DNA of 64,000 nt from Rhodococcus sp. P1Y (GTDB lineage: Bacteria; Actinomycetota; Actinomycetes; Mycobacteriales; Mycobacteriaceae): contig NZ_CP032762.1 of NCBI RefSeq assembly GCF_003641205.1, positions 2,108,001 through 2,172,000 of the forward strand. Reading direction: 5' to 3'. A program made the translations under genes and the position numbers. The notes beneath the pieces are model-generated. The model made no database searches and had not been told where the DNA came from. It saw only the letters and a program-made list of their open reading frames with translations. Of this stretch, positions 29,543 to 38,668 are shown one piece after another (position 1 is the stretch's first letter; each line of letters opens with the position of its first letter).

Positions 29543-29559
29543 GTATACAAGACGTATGC
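29543..29559. promoter_or_regulatory. FCD/GntR operator, site 2
   Basis: GTATACAAGACGTATGC matches site 1 at 14 of 17 positions and keeps the same inverted symmetry. It lies between the divergent transporter (start 29482) and DUF2848 gene (start 29611), so one bound regulator could control both. Confidence 0.65.
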
Positions 29560-29610
29560 GCAAGTGTTTCGGCGTATTGGAAACAATCAATTAACGAGAG
29601 GGCCTCCACG

Positions 29611-30285
29611 ATGCTGACGTTCACGCTTGACGACGGATCCACCGAAACGGTCGAACCGCTCAATCTGCTCAACGCCGGCTACGCCGGTCGCAACCAGGAG
29701 GAAGTGGCTCACCACATCGCCGAACTGGCCGAGCTCGGCGTCCCCGCTCCCACGGTCACCCCCGCGCTGTACCCCATCTCGCCGTACCTCGCGCAGCAGA
29801 CCGACACCGTCCACGTCCAGCACGGGCGCACCTCGGGTGAAGCCGAGTGGGCGCTGGTCATCCTGGGAGAAGGCGACGACGATGTTCTCCTGACCGTCGC
29901 GTGTGACCACACCGACCGCGATCTCGAGGTGCACAGTGTCGCGTGGAGCAAGAACGCGTCGCCCGACATTCTGGGAACAGGTGCATGGCGGCTGTCGGAC
30001 GTCGCGGACCGTCTGGACGAGATCACGCTCAAAGCGTGGGTCGGGGACACGCCGATTCAGACCGGTTCCCTCGGCGATCTTCTGGCCCCGAAGTACTGGC
30101 TCGACGTCCTTCGTGAGCGCGGTCTGTTCAAGCGGGGAACCATCCTGATTTCCGGCACGATTTCCATGCACCCGGGCGTCGACCAGTTCGCCGAGTCCTG
30201 GAAGGTCGAAATGCGTGATCCGGCCACCGGCAACGAGCTGACCTGCGAATACCGGACAATTCTCATGCCTGCCCCGATCGGCTGA
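29611..30285 (+). CDS. DUF2848 protein, putative hydrolase
   Basis: 224-residue protein of the DUF2848 family, distantly related to fumarylacetoacetate hydrolases; function unproven. It opens MLTFTLDDGSTETVEPLNLL and contains NAGYAGRNQEEVAHHIAELA, ALYPISPYLAQQTDTVHV (family signature) and CDHTDRDLEVHSVAWSKN. The ATG 29611 has GAGAGGG ahead. It is divergent from the MHS transporter and shares the FCD operator, so it is probably a catabolic enzyme for the same substrate as the nitrilase-like enzyme. The FKBP gene follows 25 bases later. Confidence 0.87.
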   Translation: MLTFTLDDGSTETVEPLNLLNAGYAGRNQEEVAHHIAELAELGVPAPTVTPALYPISPYLAQQTDTVHVQHGRTSGEAEWALVILGEGDDDVLLTVACDHTDRDLEVHSVAWSKNASPDILGTGAWRLSDVADRLDEITLKAWVGDTPIQTGSLGDLLAPKYWLDVLRERGLFKRGTILISGTISMHPGVDQFAESWKVEMRDPATGNELTCEYRTILMPAPIG

Positions 30286-30309
30286 CGTCGCCGACGTAAG
30301 GTGGAGGGC

Positions 30310-30669
30310 GTGACGAAGCCAATTATCGAGTTTCAAGCAGGCCCCCCGCCCATCGATCTTGTGGTGGTGGACTTGGTCGAGGGTGACGGCGCAGAAGCTG
30401 TTCCCGGCGGCAATGTCGAGGTTCACTACGTCGGCGTCGAGTTCGACTCAGGCGAGGAGTTCGACTCTTCGTGGAACCGCGGCGAGTCGATCAAGTTCCC
30501 GCTCCAGGGCCTTATTCAGGGCTGGCAGGACGGCATTCCCGGCATGAAGGTCGGCGGGCGCCGCCAGCTCACCATCCCGCCGGAACTGGCGTATGGCCCC
30601 GCAGGTCAGGGCCACCGGCTGTCCGGTAAGACTTTGGTCTTCGTGATCGATCTGCTGGACGTCAAGTAG
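30310..30669 (+). CDS. FKBP-type peptidyl-prolyl isomerase
   Basis: 119-residue single-domain FKBP. VHYVGVEFDSGEEFDSSWNR, FPLQGLIQGWQDGIPGMKVG, RRQLTIPPELAYGP and LVFVIDLLDV make up the complete rotamase pocket. Cytoplasmic (no signal peptide), a folding helper. GTG 30310 (VTKPIIEFQAG) is preferred; GTG 30301 would add three residues. A family B repeat begins 18 bases past its stop. Confidence 0.93.
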   Translation: MTKPIIEFQAGPPPIDLVVVDLVEGDGAEAVPGGNVEVHYVGVEFDSGEEFDSSWNRGESIKFPLQGLIQGWQDGIPGMKVGGRRQLTIPPELAYGPAGQGHRLSGKTLVFVIDLLDVK

Positions 30670-30686
30670 TAATCGCGGCTTCGCCG

Positions 30687-30789
30687 CCCGTGCGCGCGTA
30701 GTGACAGAGCGACGTAACTACCCACTCACGACCCTGGCTACGGCTCGTGAGTGGGTAATTACGTTCGGCGGTCATTACGCACTCACGGG
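30687..30789. repeat. Family B MITE-like repeat, copy 1
   Basis: 103-base element with terminal inverted repeats: left CCCGTGCGCGCGTAGTGAC, right GTCATTACGCACTCACGGG (16 of 19 paired). Inside are two further palindromic arms, GTAACTACCCACTCACGA and TCGTGAGTGGGTAATTAC (17 of 18 paired). It fills the gap between the convergent FKBP and prrB genes and supplies the prrB stop codon. A second copy is at 47230-47330. Confidence 0.8.
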
Positions 30790-32084
30790 CGCGTCAGCTC
30801 TAAAACCAGGCGCGCTCCGCCGAGCGGACTGTCGGTGAAATAGGCCCGGCCACCGTGTAGTTCGGCCTGTTGCTCGACCAGAGCGAGACCGAGTCCCGAT
30901 CCGCCCTTGGTCGCCGACGCCCCGCGGTAGAATCGATCGAATACCGATTCGCGTTCGGCGACAGGTATGCCGGTCCCGTCGTCGTCGACGGTGATCGTCA
31001 CATGTGCGTCGTCCTCGGCCACGGAGATCACCACATGACCGGCGTTTCCGTGTCGAACAGCATTGATGATGGCGTTGTCCAGCGCCAGTCGTAATCCTGC
31101 TGGAAGGGCCTGCATCACCAACGAGTGATCCGAGTCGATACGCACGTTCAGTTCGGGGTTCTGACGCATCGCGTCCTGGGCTGCGACATCACAGATTTCG
31201 ACGACATCGACCGGCGCTCGGTCGTTCTCACTCGACAGTTCACCGGACGCCAAACGCTCCAACGCCGAGAGCGTTGCCTCGACCCGCCCCTGGGTGCGCT
31301 GCAGATCGGTAAGAATCTCGCGCCTCTGAGGAGGTTCCAGATCGAGGGTCCGCAGAACTTCGATGTCGGTCCGCATGGCGGTCAGCGGAGTGCGCAGTTC
31401 GTGCGCGGACACGGCCGCGAAGTCCCGGGCCGTCCCCAGGGCCTCGTTGGTCCGGGCTTGGGCATCGCCGAGGCGTTCGAGCATTCCCGCAATCGCGATG
31501 GCGAGCTCGTCGGCTTCCTTCACGCCGGTCTTGGTCTCCGGCGGCATCGGTGGCTGGGCGCTCACCTGGCGGGTCAGCGTCACGAGCGGCTTGACGGCAC
31601 GGCCGCCGAAGATCCAACCGAGGCCGGTCGACGCCGCGATCGCCGCCAGACCGCCGAAGATTACCCACCGTTGTTGATCGTCGGTGACCTGCTGCGCTTC
31701 GATTGCAGGCACGCCGATGGAGATGACGATGTTCGTCGCCGACACCGCCTCTGAGGTGTACACACGGAACCTGTTTCCGTCGACGTCGACCGTTTCGGAT
31801 CCTTCGTCCAGCTCGGGCAGTTGGGTCGGTGTCGACGCAATGACGATGTCGCCGGTGCGGATGGTCACCGCGAACGCTCCGGAGCTGCCGAGTTGGTCGA
31901 GAAACAGTTCGAGACTTGCGGCACTCGGAATCAGCACCTGGGATGCCGTCGTCAATCGTTCGTCCAGATTGCTGACGTTGTTGCGCGAGATGATCACCGA
32001 GGCGACGACGCCGAGCGTGAGAACCACGATCGTTGCGCCCAGAGCGGTCGCGGCAGCGACCCGCGCACGCAGCGAGAACCTCAT
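30783..32084 (-). CDS. prrB: Sensor histidine kinase PrrB
   Basis: 433-residue membrane kinase: short cytoplasmic start, helix 1 ([20 protein letters not shown]), an extracytoplasmic sensor of about 100 residues, helix 2 ([20 protein letters not shown]), HAMP, then the H-box [20 protein letters not shown] and ATPase N/G boxes ([30 protein letters not shown]). ATG 32084 lies in an ATGA overlap with prrA. Orthologous in order and sequence to M. tuberculosis PrrB (Rv0902c), which acts with PrrA in early growth and nitrogen/respiratory adaptation. The stop codon lies in the terminal repeat of a family B element. Confidence 0.93.
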   Translation of the reverse strand: MRFSLRARVAAATALGATIVVLTLGVVASVIISRNNVSNLDERLTTASQVLIPSAASLELFLDQLGSSGAFAVTIRTGDIVIASTPTQLPELDEGSETVDVDGNRFRVYTSEAVSATNIVISIGVPAIEAQQVTDDQQRWVIFGGLAAIAASTGLGWIFGGRAVKPLVTLTRQVSAQPPMPPETKTGVKEADELAIAIAGMLERLGDAQARTNEALGTARDFAAVSAHELRTPLTAMRTDIEVLRTLDLEPPQRREILTDLQRTQGRVEATLSALERLASGELSSENDRAPVDVVEICDVAAQDAMRQNPELNVRIDSDHSLVMQALPAGLRLALDNAIINAVRHGNAGHVVISVAEDDAHVTITVDDDGTGIPVAERESVFDRFYRGASATKGGSGLGLALVEQQAELHGGRAYFTDSPLGGARLVLELTRP

Positions 32085-32782
32085 GAAGCGGCACGCAGGA
32101 CGAAGCCGACACCGCGCACGGTATGGAGAACGCGCGGCTGGCCGTCGATCTCGATCTTGCGTCGGAGATATCCGACGAACACGTCGACGACATTGGTGTC
32201 GGCGACGAAGTCGTAGCCCCACACCAGTTCCAGGAGTCGTTCGCGCGTGAGTACCACCCCGGCGTTGCGCGCGAGGATGGCGAGGAGTTCGAACTCTCGT
32301 TTGGTCAGGTCCAGCTCGCGCTCGTTCACGTGTGCGCGGTAGCCGGGAATGTCGACACGAAGTCCGCCGACCACGATGGCCGATCCCGTTTCTGGAAGGG
32401 CAGGCACGGCAGTTCGGCGCCGCAGCATGGCGCGGATCCGCGCAACCAGCTCGGCCAGCACGAACGGTTTGGTCAGGTAGTCGTCGGCGCCTGATTCGAG
32501 GCCGGAGATTCGGTCGTCCACCGAGCTTCGAGCGCTGAGCACGCAGATGGGGACGTCGTTGCCCATCGCGCGGAGTGCCTTGACGACGCTTGCCCCGTCG
32601 AGAACCGGCATGTTGATGTCGAGAACGACGACGTCAGGTGCTCGCTGCGATACGACAGCGAGCGCTTGTCCTCCGTCCACCGCAGTGATGACGGTGAAGC
32701 CGGACAGGCGGAGTCCGCGCTGCAGTGAGGCGAGCACGTCTGCGTCATCGTCGACGACCAGGACTGTGGCAGATTCGGGCAC
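32081..32782 (-). CDS. prrA: Response regulator PrrA
   Basis: 233-residue OmpR-type regulator. Receiver with D11-D13, phospho-acceptor D55 ([13 protein letters not shown]) and K105 (YLTKPF); C-terminal winged helix ([47 protein letters not shown]). Several segments are nearly identical to M. tuberculosis PrrA as I remember it, such as [17 protein letters not shown] and [22 protein letters not shown] start at 32782 with a weak ribosome site. First gene of the prrA-prrB pair. Confidence 0.95.
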   Translation of the reverse strand: MPESATVLVVDDDADVLASLQRGLRLSGFTVITAVDGGQALAVVSQRAPDVVVLDINMPVLDGASVVKALRAMGNDVPICVLSARSSVDDRISGLESGADDYLTKPFVLAELVARIRAMLRRRTAVPALPETGSAIVVGGLRVDIPGYRAHVNERELDLTKREFELLAILARNAGVVLTRERLLELVWGYDFVADTNVVDVFVGYLRRKIEIDGQPRVLHTVRGVGFVLRAAS

Positions 32783-32795
32783 GCCTTTCAGTTTC

Positions 32796-33008
32796 CTACG
32801 CCGCCCAGCTGTCCACCGTCATCTGACGTTCTTCGGGCGATTTGGCGAAGAAGTCTTCCAGCGCCTCGCGGCGGCTGCGGTCGGCGTCGAGGGTCCATGC
32901 CACCGTCGGCGCGTTGGCGTAGAGCTTGGCGTAGTACGACTCGAAGGTGCACGTGCTGTTCACCAAAGACGCGGCGCCCGGGAAGACTGGGGTTGCTGTT
33001 TTTCTCAT
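32796..33008 (-). CDS. Small protein of unknown function upstream of prrA
   Basis: 70 residues, starting [20 protein letters not shown] and ending [20 protein letters not shown] plus SWAA. No signal peptide or membrane helix. The N-terminal half is neutral, the C-terminal half is a charged amphipathic helix. ATG 33008 has a GGGAT site ahead; TTG 33017 is also possible. It ends 13 bases before prrA in the same direction, so it may be co-transcribed. I do not recognise a family. Confidence 0.6.
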   Translation of the reverse strand: MRKTATPVFPGAASLVNSTCTFESYYAKLYANAPTVAWTLDADRSRREALEDFFAKSPEERQMTVDSWAA

Positions 33009-33062
33009 GTATCCCAAGGTAGAAGGCCATTTTGGGCAACTGGTGAGGCAAGTATGGGGGAA

Positions 33063-34193
33063 TCATGAGACTTCGGGGGAGGCGGCATGGGCGCGGTCAC
33101 CGCCCGCCTTCTTTGCGCGGTACATCGCGTGGTCCGCAGCGGTGAGCATTCGGTCGACGCCGGCGAGAGCGACACCGGTGTCGGTGTTCGACGACATGGT
33201 CAGTGACGCCGTGCCGATGCTCGCGGTGACGCGTGGCGTCGACGATGTACGTACGGCCAGGCGCAACTGCTCGGCTGTTGCAGTCGGGTCGGAGTCGCGG
33301 CCGACGAGGACGACGACGAACTCTTCACCGCCGAGACGGGCGACCGCCGCGCCGGGGATGGCTTCCCTCAGAGACTTGGCCACCGACACGAGCACGGTAT
33401 CGCCGGTGGCATGACCATGGGTGTCGTTGATCGACTTGAAGCTGTCGAGATCCAGAACGAACGCGGTGAAGCCTTCGGCTCCGTCGCGGGTCATTCGGCG
33501 GAGCTCGTTGTCCAACCCGCGGCGATTCAGCGTTTCGGTCAATCCGTCGACGCCGGATGCCTCGGCGTCAGCCGTGAGGAGTGAGGTGACGAGGAGAGTC
33601 ATAACCGGGACGGTGCCGACGATCACGAGAACAGTCGCGGACAGGGCAACTACCTGGACAGGCGATGCGCCGTCAGCGACCTCTCTGACGGCCACCGCTG
33701 CAATGGCCACCAAAGCGACCCCAGTGACCGCGGCGAACACCCGCGGCCCGTGAAAGAAGACGACGTATCCACAGATCGCGGCGTAGCCGGTGCATTCGGC
33801 GAGTCCCAGATACGGAATGCTCATCATGTATGCCGTCTTGGCCATGAACACGCAGGTCGTGGCCACGAACAGTAGAGACGGCCACCTCCCCAGCCACGGG
33901 TTCGCACGCCAGAAGAGAGTTGCCCACGCTAGGTCGATTCCTGCCACGACCGCAGCGACCAGCAGGGCCGACCGCTCGGCATTCGCACCGAATCCGAGCT
34001 CGAAGAACAGGGGCTGAGTGCCGATCACCAGGATTGCGAGAACCACCGCCACCCTCGTGACGGACATCAGCCCGCGCTCGACGAGATATTCGGGAAAGGC
34101 GTCGTACCGGTGGGGTGTGCGCCATATCCGTGCGATGTCGCCGGCCAGTTGCCCGGCGAATCCGGGTCCGGACGTGACGTGCGGCTCAGGCAT
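33063..34193 (-). CDS. Membrane-bound diguanylate cyclase (GGDEF)
   Basis: 376 residues: five or six membrane helices (about 45-215) followed by a GGDEF domain at about 220-370. DGLTETLNRRGLDNELRRM starts the domain and VARLGGEEFVVVLVG is the active GGEEF site, with DLDSFKSINDTHGHATGD before it. It should make cyclic di-GMP from two GTP in response to a membrane-borne signal. No EAL domain is attached. Separate from prrA by the small gene at 32796. Confidence 0.92.
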   Translation of the reverse strand: MPEPHVTSGPGFAGQLAGDIARIWRTPHRYDAFPEYLVERGLMSVTRVAVVLAILVIGTQPLFFELGFGANAERSALLVAAVVAGIDLAWATLFWRANPWLGRWPSLLFVATTCVFMAKTAYMMSIPYLGLAECTGYAAICGYVVFFHGPRVFAAVTGVALVAIAAVAVREVADGASPVQVVALSATVLVIVGTVPVMTLLVTSLLTADAEASGVDGLTETLNRRGLDNELRRMTRDGAEGFTAFVLDLDSFKSINDTHGHATGDTVLVSVAKSLREAIPGAAVARLGGEEFVVVLVGRDSDPTATAEQLRLAVRTSSTPRVTASIGTASLTMSSNTDTGVALAGVDRMLTAADHAMYRAKKAGGDRAHAASPEVS

Positions 34194-34261
34194 GGGGAGT
34201 ACCGTACCGGTGGGTCAGCGCTCGTGGATTGTGTCGAGGCCCGTCGGGTATGACTGGTTCC

Positions 34262-35593
34262 ATGACTGTGGTGTGGTTTCGACGTGACCTTCGAACGGCC
34301 GATCTCCCGACGCTGACCGCCGCGGCGGACTCGGATGGGCCGGTTCTGGGATTGTTCGTTCTCGACGACGCGTTGTTGAAGGCCTCCGGTGGACCACGTC
34401 GGGATTTCTTGTTCCGGAGCTTGGACGCACTGAACGAACAACTCGACGGGCGACTTCTCGTGGTCAAGGGACATCCCGAGACCGTCGTCCCCAAGGTGGC
34501 AAAGGCAGTCGATGCCGACGAAGTGCACATCAGCGCCGACTACGGCCCCTACGGCCGGGACCGCGATCAACGCGTCGGGAAGCATGTGACGTTGGTGGAG
34601 ACGGGTTCGCCCTATGCCATCGCGCCCGGCCGCGTCACGAAGAACGACGGTGAGCCGTACCGCGTGTTCACGCCGTACTTTCGCCAGTGGATGGAGCACG
34701 GATGGCGAGGACCGGCGGACACGTCGGCGAAGACCGTCGACTGGCTGGACCCCAGTGACGTGAAAGGCCTTCCGCGACGGTCAAAGATCCCCACCGAGAA
34801 GGATGCTTCCGACGCCCCAGCCGGCGAGAAGGCAGCGTCCGAGAGCTGGGCGGAGTTCTTGGAGCGGGTGTCGGTGTACGACGACGAGCGGAACCGGCCG
34901 GACCTGGACTCGACGTCGCGCATGTCCGTGCATCTCAAATGGGGGACCATTCACCCCAGAACGATGCTGAAAGACCTTGCTGCACTGCGCAGTGAGGGGT
35001 CCGCATCGTATCGACGCCAGATAGCGTGGCGAGACTTCTACGCGGACATTTTGTTTCAGCGTCCGGACAGTGCGCGCGAGAACTACGACAAGAAGTTCGA
35101 CAAGATCGAACTCGATACGAGCAAGCACGCATACGAGTTGTTCGACGCGTGGAAGGAAGGCAAGACCGGCTTCCCCATCGTCGATGCAGGTATGCGCCAG
35201 CTGAATTCGGAGAACTGGATGCACAACCGCGTGCGCATGATTGTGGCGTCGTTTCTCGTCAAGGATCTCCACGTCCCGTGGTGGTGGGGAGCGCGATACT
35301 TCATGGACCGACTCGTCGACGGCGATCTGGCAAGTAACCAGCACGGATGGCAATGGACGGCGGGAACGGGAACTGACGCATCGCCGTACTTCCGGGTGTT
35401 CAACCCGATCACTCAGGGTGAGAAGTTCGACCCCACAGGCGATTACGTACGCCGCTGGGTTCCGGAACTGCGTGGTGAGGAAGGCAAAGCGGTGCACACG
35501 CTCAAGTTCGGGCGTCCGAAGGGCTACCCTGATGCGATCGTCGATCACAAGCACGAACGTGAGGTCGCGATCGCCAGGTTCAAAGCGCTGTGA
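34262..35593 (+). CDS. phrB: Deoxyribodipyrimidine photolyase (class I)
   Basis: 443-residue CPD photolyase that repairs UV-induced pyrimidine dimers with blue light. N-terminal antenna domain (MTVVWFRRDLRTADLPTLTA), C-terminal FAD domain with TSRMSVHLKWGTIHPRTML, NSENWMHNRVRMIVASFLVK, WWWGARYFMDRLVDGDLASN and QWTAGTGTDASPYFRVFNP, which include the FAD-binding and electron-transfer Trp residues. ATG 34262 is the family start. Its stop is 3 bases from the end of the convergent DMT gene. Confidence 0.95.
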   Translation: MTVVWFRRDLRTADLPTLTAAADSDGPVLGLFVLDDALLKASGGPRRDFLFRSLDALNEQLDGRLLVVKGHPETVVPKVAKAVDADEVHISADYGPYGRDRDQRVGKHVTLVETGSPYAIAPGRVTKNDGEPYRVFTPYFRQWMEHGWRGPADTSAKTVDWLDPSDVKGLPRRSKIPTEKDASDAPAGEKAASESWAEFLERVSVYDDERNRPDLDSTSRMSVHLKWGTIHPRTMLKDLAALRSEGSASYRRQIAWRDFYADILFQRPDSARENYDKKFDKIELDTSKHAYELFDAWKEGKTGFPIVDAGMRQLNSENWMHNRVRMIVASFLVKDLHVPWWWGARYFMDRLVDGDLASNQHGWQWTAGTGTDASPYFRVFNPITQGEKFDPTGDYVRRWVPELRGEEGKAVHTLKFGRPKGYPDAIVDHKHEREVAIARFKAL

Positions 35594-35596
35594 CCT

Positions 35597-36499
35597 TCAG
35601 CGTCGTCGGGAAAGCCCGACTCCGACCAGGCAGATGACACCGCCCAGCACAGCGAGGATGTGTGGGATCTCGCCGAGGAGGAGCCATCCCATCAGGATCG
35701 TCAGTGGTGGAATGGCATACGTCGTGATTCCGAGGCGGCCTGCATTCATTCTCGTCAACGCATAGGCCCACGTGCTGAACGCCAGTGCGGTCGGTACGAG
35801 CCCGAGATAGATCAATCCGCCGGTTGCCTGCATCGACGCGGTGCCGAGGTCGTCGACGAGTGCAGGAGCGAACGGCAATGTGCACAGCGCCCCGATCGCA
35901 CAGGCGATCCATGTGACTTGGAGACCGGGAATGGTTCGGAGAACTGGTTTTTGGCTCAGCACGCCGATGGCGTAGGTGGCAGCGGATACGAGGCACAGGG
36001 CGATGCCGAGGAAATCTGCGTCGGTCTTGGTGGTGTCGGTGGTGGTGACAGCGGTGACGACACCGACCAGGACAGCACCACTGAAGGCGATCGCTGCGCC
36101 GATCACGAGCCAGCGTGGGAATCCCTCGCCCAGAAGGAGGCCGGCGAAGATGGCGACGAGGATGGGCCCGATCTGAATCAGCATCGAAGTTGTGCCTGCA
36201 TCGACGCGCTGCTCGGCGGCATTGAGCGCGACGTTGTAGATCGCGAACCAGAACACACCGACACTGAGAATCTGCAGCCACTGAGTTCTGTTCGGCTTGA
36301 CCCACTTCCGCTGTACCAGCAAGATCAGTCCAAGTGCCAGCGTTCCGATCAGCAACCTTCCGAGCGCAAGCTGACCGGCTCCGAACGACGTGCCGACGCC
36401 GCGGATCGCGACGAACGCCGACGCCCACGACACGACGGTAATCGCGACGGCGCCGAGGGCGAGCCAGTCTGTCTTCTTCACGGCATCGAGCTGTGTCAT
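35597..36499 (-). CDS. EamA/DMT-family transporter
   Basis: 300-residue protein with ten helices in two EamA halves: AITVVSWASAFVAIRGVG at the start of the first, CLVSAATYAIGVLSQKPVL at the start of the second, LVPTALAFSTWAYALTRMNA near the end. Drug/metabolite transporter superfamily, likely an exporter of amino acids or metabolites. ATG 36499. It follows prpE in the same direction, with a family A repeat between. Confidence 0.92.
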   Translation of the reverse strand: MTQLDAVKKTDWLALGAVAITVVSWASAFVAIRGVGTSFGAGQLALGRLLIGTLALGLILLVQRKWVKPNRTQWLQILSVGVFWFAIYNVALNAAEQRVDAGTTSMLIQIGPILVAIFAGLLLGEGFPRWLVIGAAIAFSGAVLVGVVTAVTTTDTTKTDADFLGIALCLVSAATYAIGVLSQKPVLRTIPGLQVTWIACAIGALCTLPFAPALVDDLGTASMQATGGLIYLGLVPTALAFSTWAYALTRMNAGRLGITTYAIPPLTILMGWLLLGEIPHILAVLGGVICLVGVGLSRRR

Positions 36500-36570
36500 G
36501 GCGTCGACGCTATCCTTCCGGGGGCCGGTTGGGCGCGCGGATTTCGGACAACGTTGCGCGACTTACTGCC

Positions 36571-36620
36571 GCCAGTGGTGCGCTTAGGTGCTCAGTTGGG
36601 CACTTAACCGCGCCACTAGC
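36571..36620. repeat. Family A palindromic repeat, copy 2
   Basis: Left arm GCCAGTGGTGCGCTTAGGTG then CTC, loop AGTT, right arm GGGCACTTAACCGCGCCACT then AGC. The right tip contains the TAG stop of prpE (36616-36618 on the minus strand), so the repeat begins inside the last codons of the gene. Confidence 0.8.
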
Positions 36621-38472
36621 GGCGGAGCAGCTTTTCCAAGGCGTCGAGCACCGCCGGATCCTCGATGGTCGACGGCACTCCGTACTCCTCACCCGCGACG
36701 ATCTGACGCATCGTCTTGCGGAGGATCTTTCCGGAGCGTGTCTTGGGAAGCGCGCCGACGATCGTGACGTCGCGGAAGGTGGCGAGCGCGCCGATCTGGT
36801 CACGCACCATCGCGACCAGTTCTTCGCGAAGCTGGTCTTCGGTGATGGTTTCACCCGCTTTCAATACGACATACCCACTGGGACGCTGCCCCTTGAGATC
36901 GTCGTGAATTCCGATGACCGCACATTCGGCGACGGCCGGGTGGCTCGCGACGACTGCTTCCATCGATCCCGTCGAAAGTCGATGTCCGGCAACGTTGATG
37001 ACGTCGTCGCTGCGGCCGAGCACGTAGACGTAGTCGTCGGCGTCGATGTACCCCGAGTCGCCGGTGAGGTAATAGCCGGGGAACGTCTCGAGATACGAGC
37101 GCTGGAAGCGGTCCTCGTCGTTCCACAGGCCGACGAGGGTCCCTGGAGGAAGCGGAAGCTTCACGACGATGTTTCCCTCGGTCCCGGCGTCGACGCGGTT
37201 GCCGTGGGCGTCGAGAATCTCGACCTGGAATCCGGGCACTGCGACGGTCGGTGATCCCGATTTGATCGGAAGCGGTTCGAGGCCGCGGAGATTGGCGCAG
37301 ATCGCCCAGCCGGTCTCGGTCTGCCACCAGTGGTCGACGACCGGTTTGTTCAGCGTTCGGGTAATCCACTCGTACGTATCGGGGTCGAGTCTTTCCCCTG
37401 CGACGAACAAGGTTTCGAGACTGGAGACGTCGTACTTCTCGAGTTCGGCGGCGTGCGGGTCGACTTTACGAATTGCCCGCAGCGCCGTGGGCGCGGTGAA
37501 CAACGCTCGGACGCCGTGATCGGAGATGACGCGCCAGAACGCACCGGCGTCGGGCGTCCCGACGGGTTTGCCCTCGTACAGAACGGTGGTCGCGCCGGCG
37601 AACAGCGGACCATAGACGATGTAGGAGTGCCCGACGACCCACCCGACGTCCGACGCAGTCCACATGACCTGGCCCGGACCGATGTCGTAGATGTTGTGCA
37701 TCGACCACGTCAGCGCAACCGCATGCCCACCGTTGTCGCGGACGACGCCCTTGGGCTTTCCGGTGGTGCCGGAGGTGTACAGAATGTACAGAGGGTCTGT
37801 GGCCTGCACCGAAACCGGTTGAGCCGGTGTAGCTTCGGAGGTTTCTGTGTCCCAGTCGAGCCACGTGTGCTCACCGGCAATTTCCTGGCGCGCCTTGACG
37901 ATCACGGTGGGCTGCGGCGCCGTCGTCAGAGCAAGGGCCTTGACGACGATCGGCAGATACTCGATGACCCGGCCAGGCTCCAGCCCGCCGGAAGCGGTGA
38001 CGATCAGGCGTGGTTGGGCGTCGTCGATACGCGCAGCAAGTTCCTTGGCAGCGAATCCGCCAAACACGACGGAATGCACCGCTCCAATCCTCGCGCACGC
38101 CAGCATTGCGACTACAGCCTCGGGAATCATCGGCAGATACAGCACGACGCGGTCGCCGGTGGTGACGCCGTTCTTCGTCAGAACTCCTGCGAACAGTGCG
38201 ACCTCGGCGAGAAGCTCTGAGTAGGTATAGGAGCGTTGGGTGCCGAGCATCGCCGAGTCGTAGATCAGCGCCGTTCGGTCACCGTTACCGGCGTCGACAT
38301 GGCGGTCGAGAGCGTTGACGCACGTGTTGAGCCGGCCGTCGGGAAACCACCTGCTGTCGTCGAAAGCCGTGGTGGGAGGGGTCGTCCAGTCGACTCCGGC
38401 GGCTGCGTTCAGCCAGAAGTTCTCTCGGTCGGAGATGCTGTCGTCGAATGCTTTCCGGTACTCGCCACTCAT
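36616..38472 (-). CDS. prpE: Propionate-CoA ligase / acyl-CoA synthetase
   Basis: 618-residue AMP-forming ligase of the acetyl/propionyl-CoA synthetase group. RENFWLNAAAGVDWTTPPT and NTCVNALDRHV at the N-terminus, the ATP loop LYILYTSGTTGKPKGVVRD, TETGWAICANLRG, DSGYIDADDYVYVLGRSDDV and the C-terminal lysine segment PKTRSGKILRK. The wording of these motifs is closer to PrpE than to Acs. Activates propionate (or acetate) to the CoA ester. No prpBCD genes are adjacent. ATG 38472. Its stop is inside a family A repeat. Confidence 0.9.
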   Translation of the reverse strand: MSGEYRKAFDDSISDRENFWLNAAAGVDWTTPPTTAFDDSRWFPDGRLNTCVNALDRHVDAGNGDRTALIYDSAMLGTQRSYTYSELLAEVALFAGVLTKNGVTTGDRVVLYLPMIPEAVVAMLACARIGAVHSVVFGGFAAKELAARIDDAQPRLIVTASGGLEPGRVIEYLPIVVKALALTTAPQPTVIVKARQEIAGEHTWLDWDTETSEATPAQPVSVQATDPLYILYTSGTTGKPKGVVRDNGGHAVALTWSMHNIYDIGPGQVMWTASDVGWVVGHSYIVYGPLFAGATTVLYEGKPVGTPDAGAFWRVISDHGVRALFTAPTALRAIRKVDPHAAELEKYDVSSLETLFVAGERLDPDTYEWITRTLNKPVVDHWWQTETGWAICANLRGLEPLPIKSGSPTVAVPGFQVEILDAHGNRVDAGTEGNIVVKLPLPPGTLVGLWNDEDRFQRSYLETFPGYYLTGDSGYIDADDYVYVLGRSDDVINVAGHRLSTGSMEAVVASHPAVAECAVIGIHDDLKGQRPSGYVVLKAGETITEDQLREELVAMVRDQIGALATFRDVTIVGALPKTRSGKILRKTMRQIVAGEEYGVPSTIEDPAVLDALEKLLRR

Positions 38473-38552
38473 GTCTGCAGCCTAGTGCGGAGCATGTTGC
38501 AAGGGGGTACCGTTCGGCGGGATCGGTCTGGTCGTGGTTGCAGCGGCAGTGG

Positions 38553-38610
38553 TTGCCCCACACTTCGACAACTGACGGGTTTCCCCGCTATCTCGCGCAA
38601 TATCGGGCAA
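38553..38610. repeat. Family C 58-bp repeat, copy 1
   Basis: Begins TTGCCCCACACTTCG and ends GCGCAATATCGGGCAA. It has exactly the same length as the copy at 39549-39606, in the same orientation, and shares the ends TTGCCC and AATAT-GGGCAA plus ACTTC near the start and CCCG in the middle. Roughly 60 percent identical overall. It lies 58 bases upstream of the AbiEi/DUF559 gene. Confidence 0.6.
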
Positions 38611-38668
38611 CGAGTCCCACCAGAACCGTTCATGCACCTGAAAAATTGTCGGTGGTCTCGACGATTGT

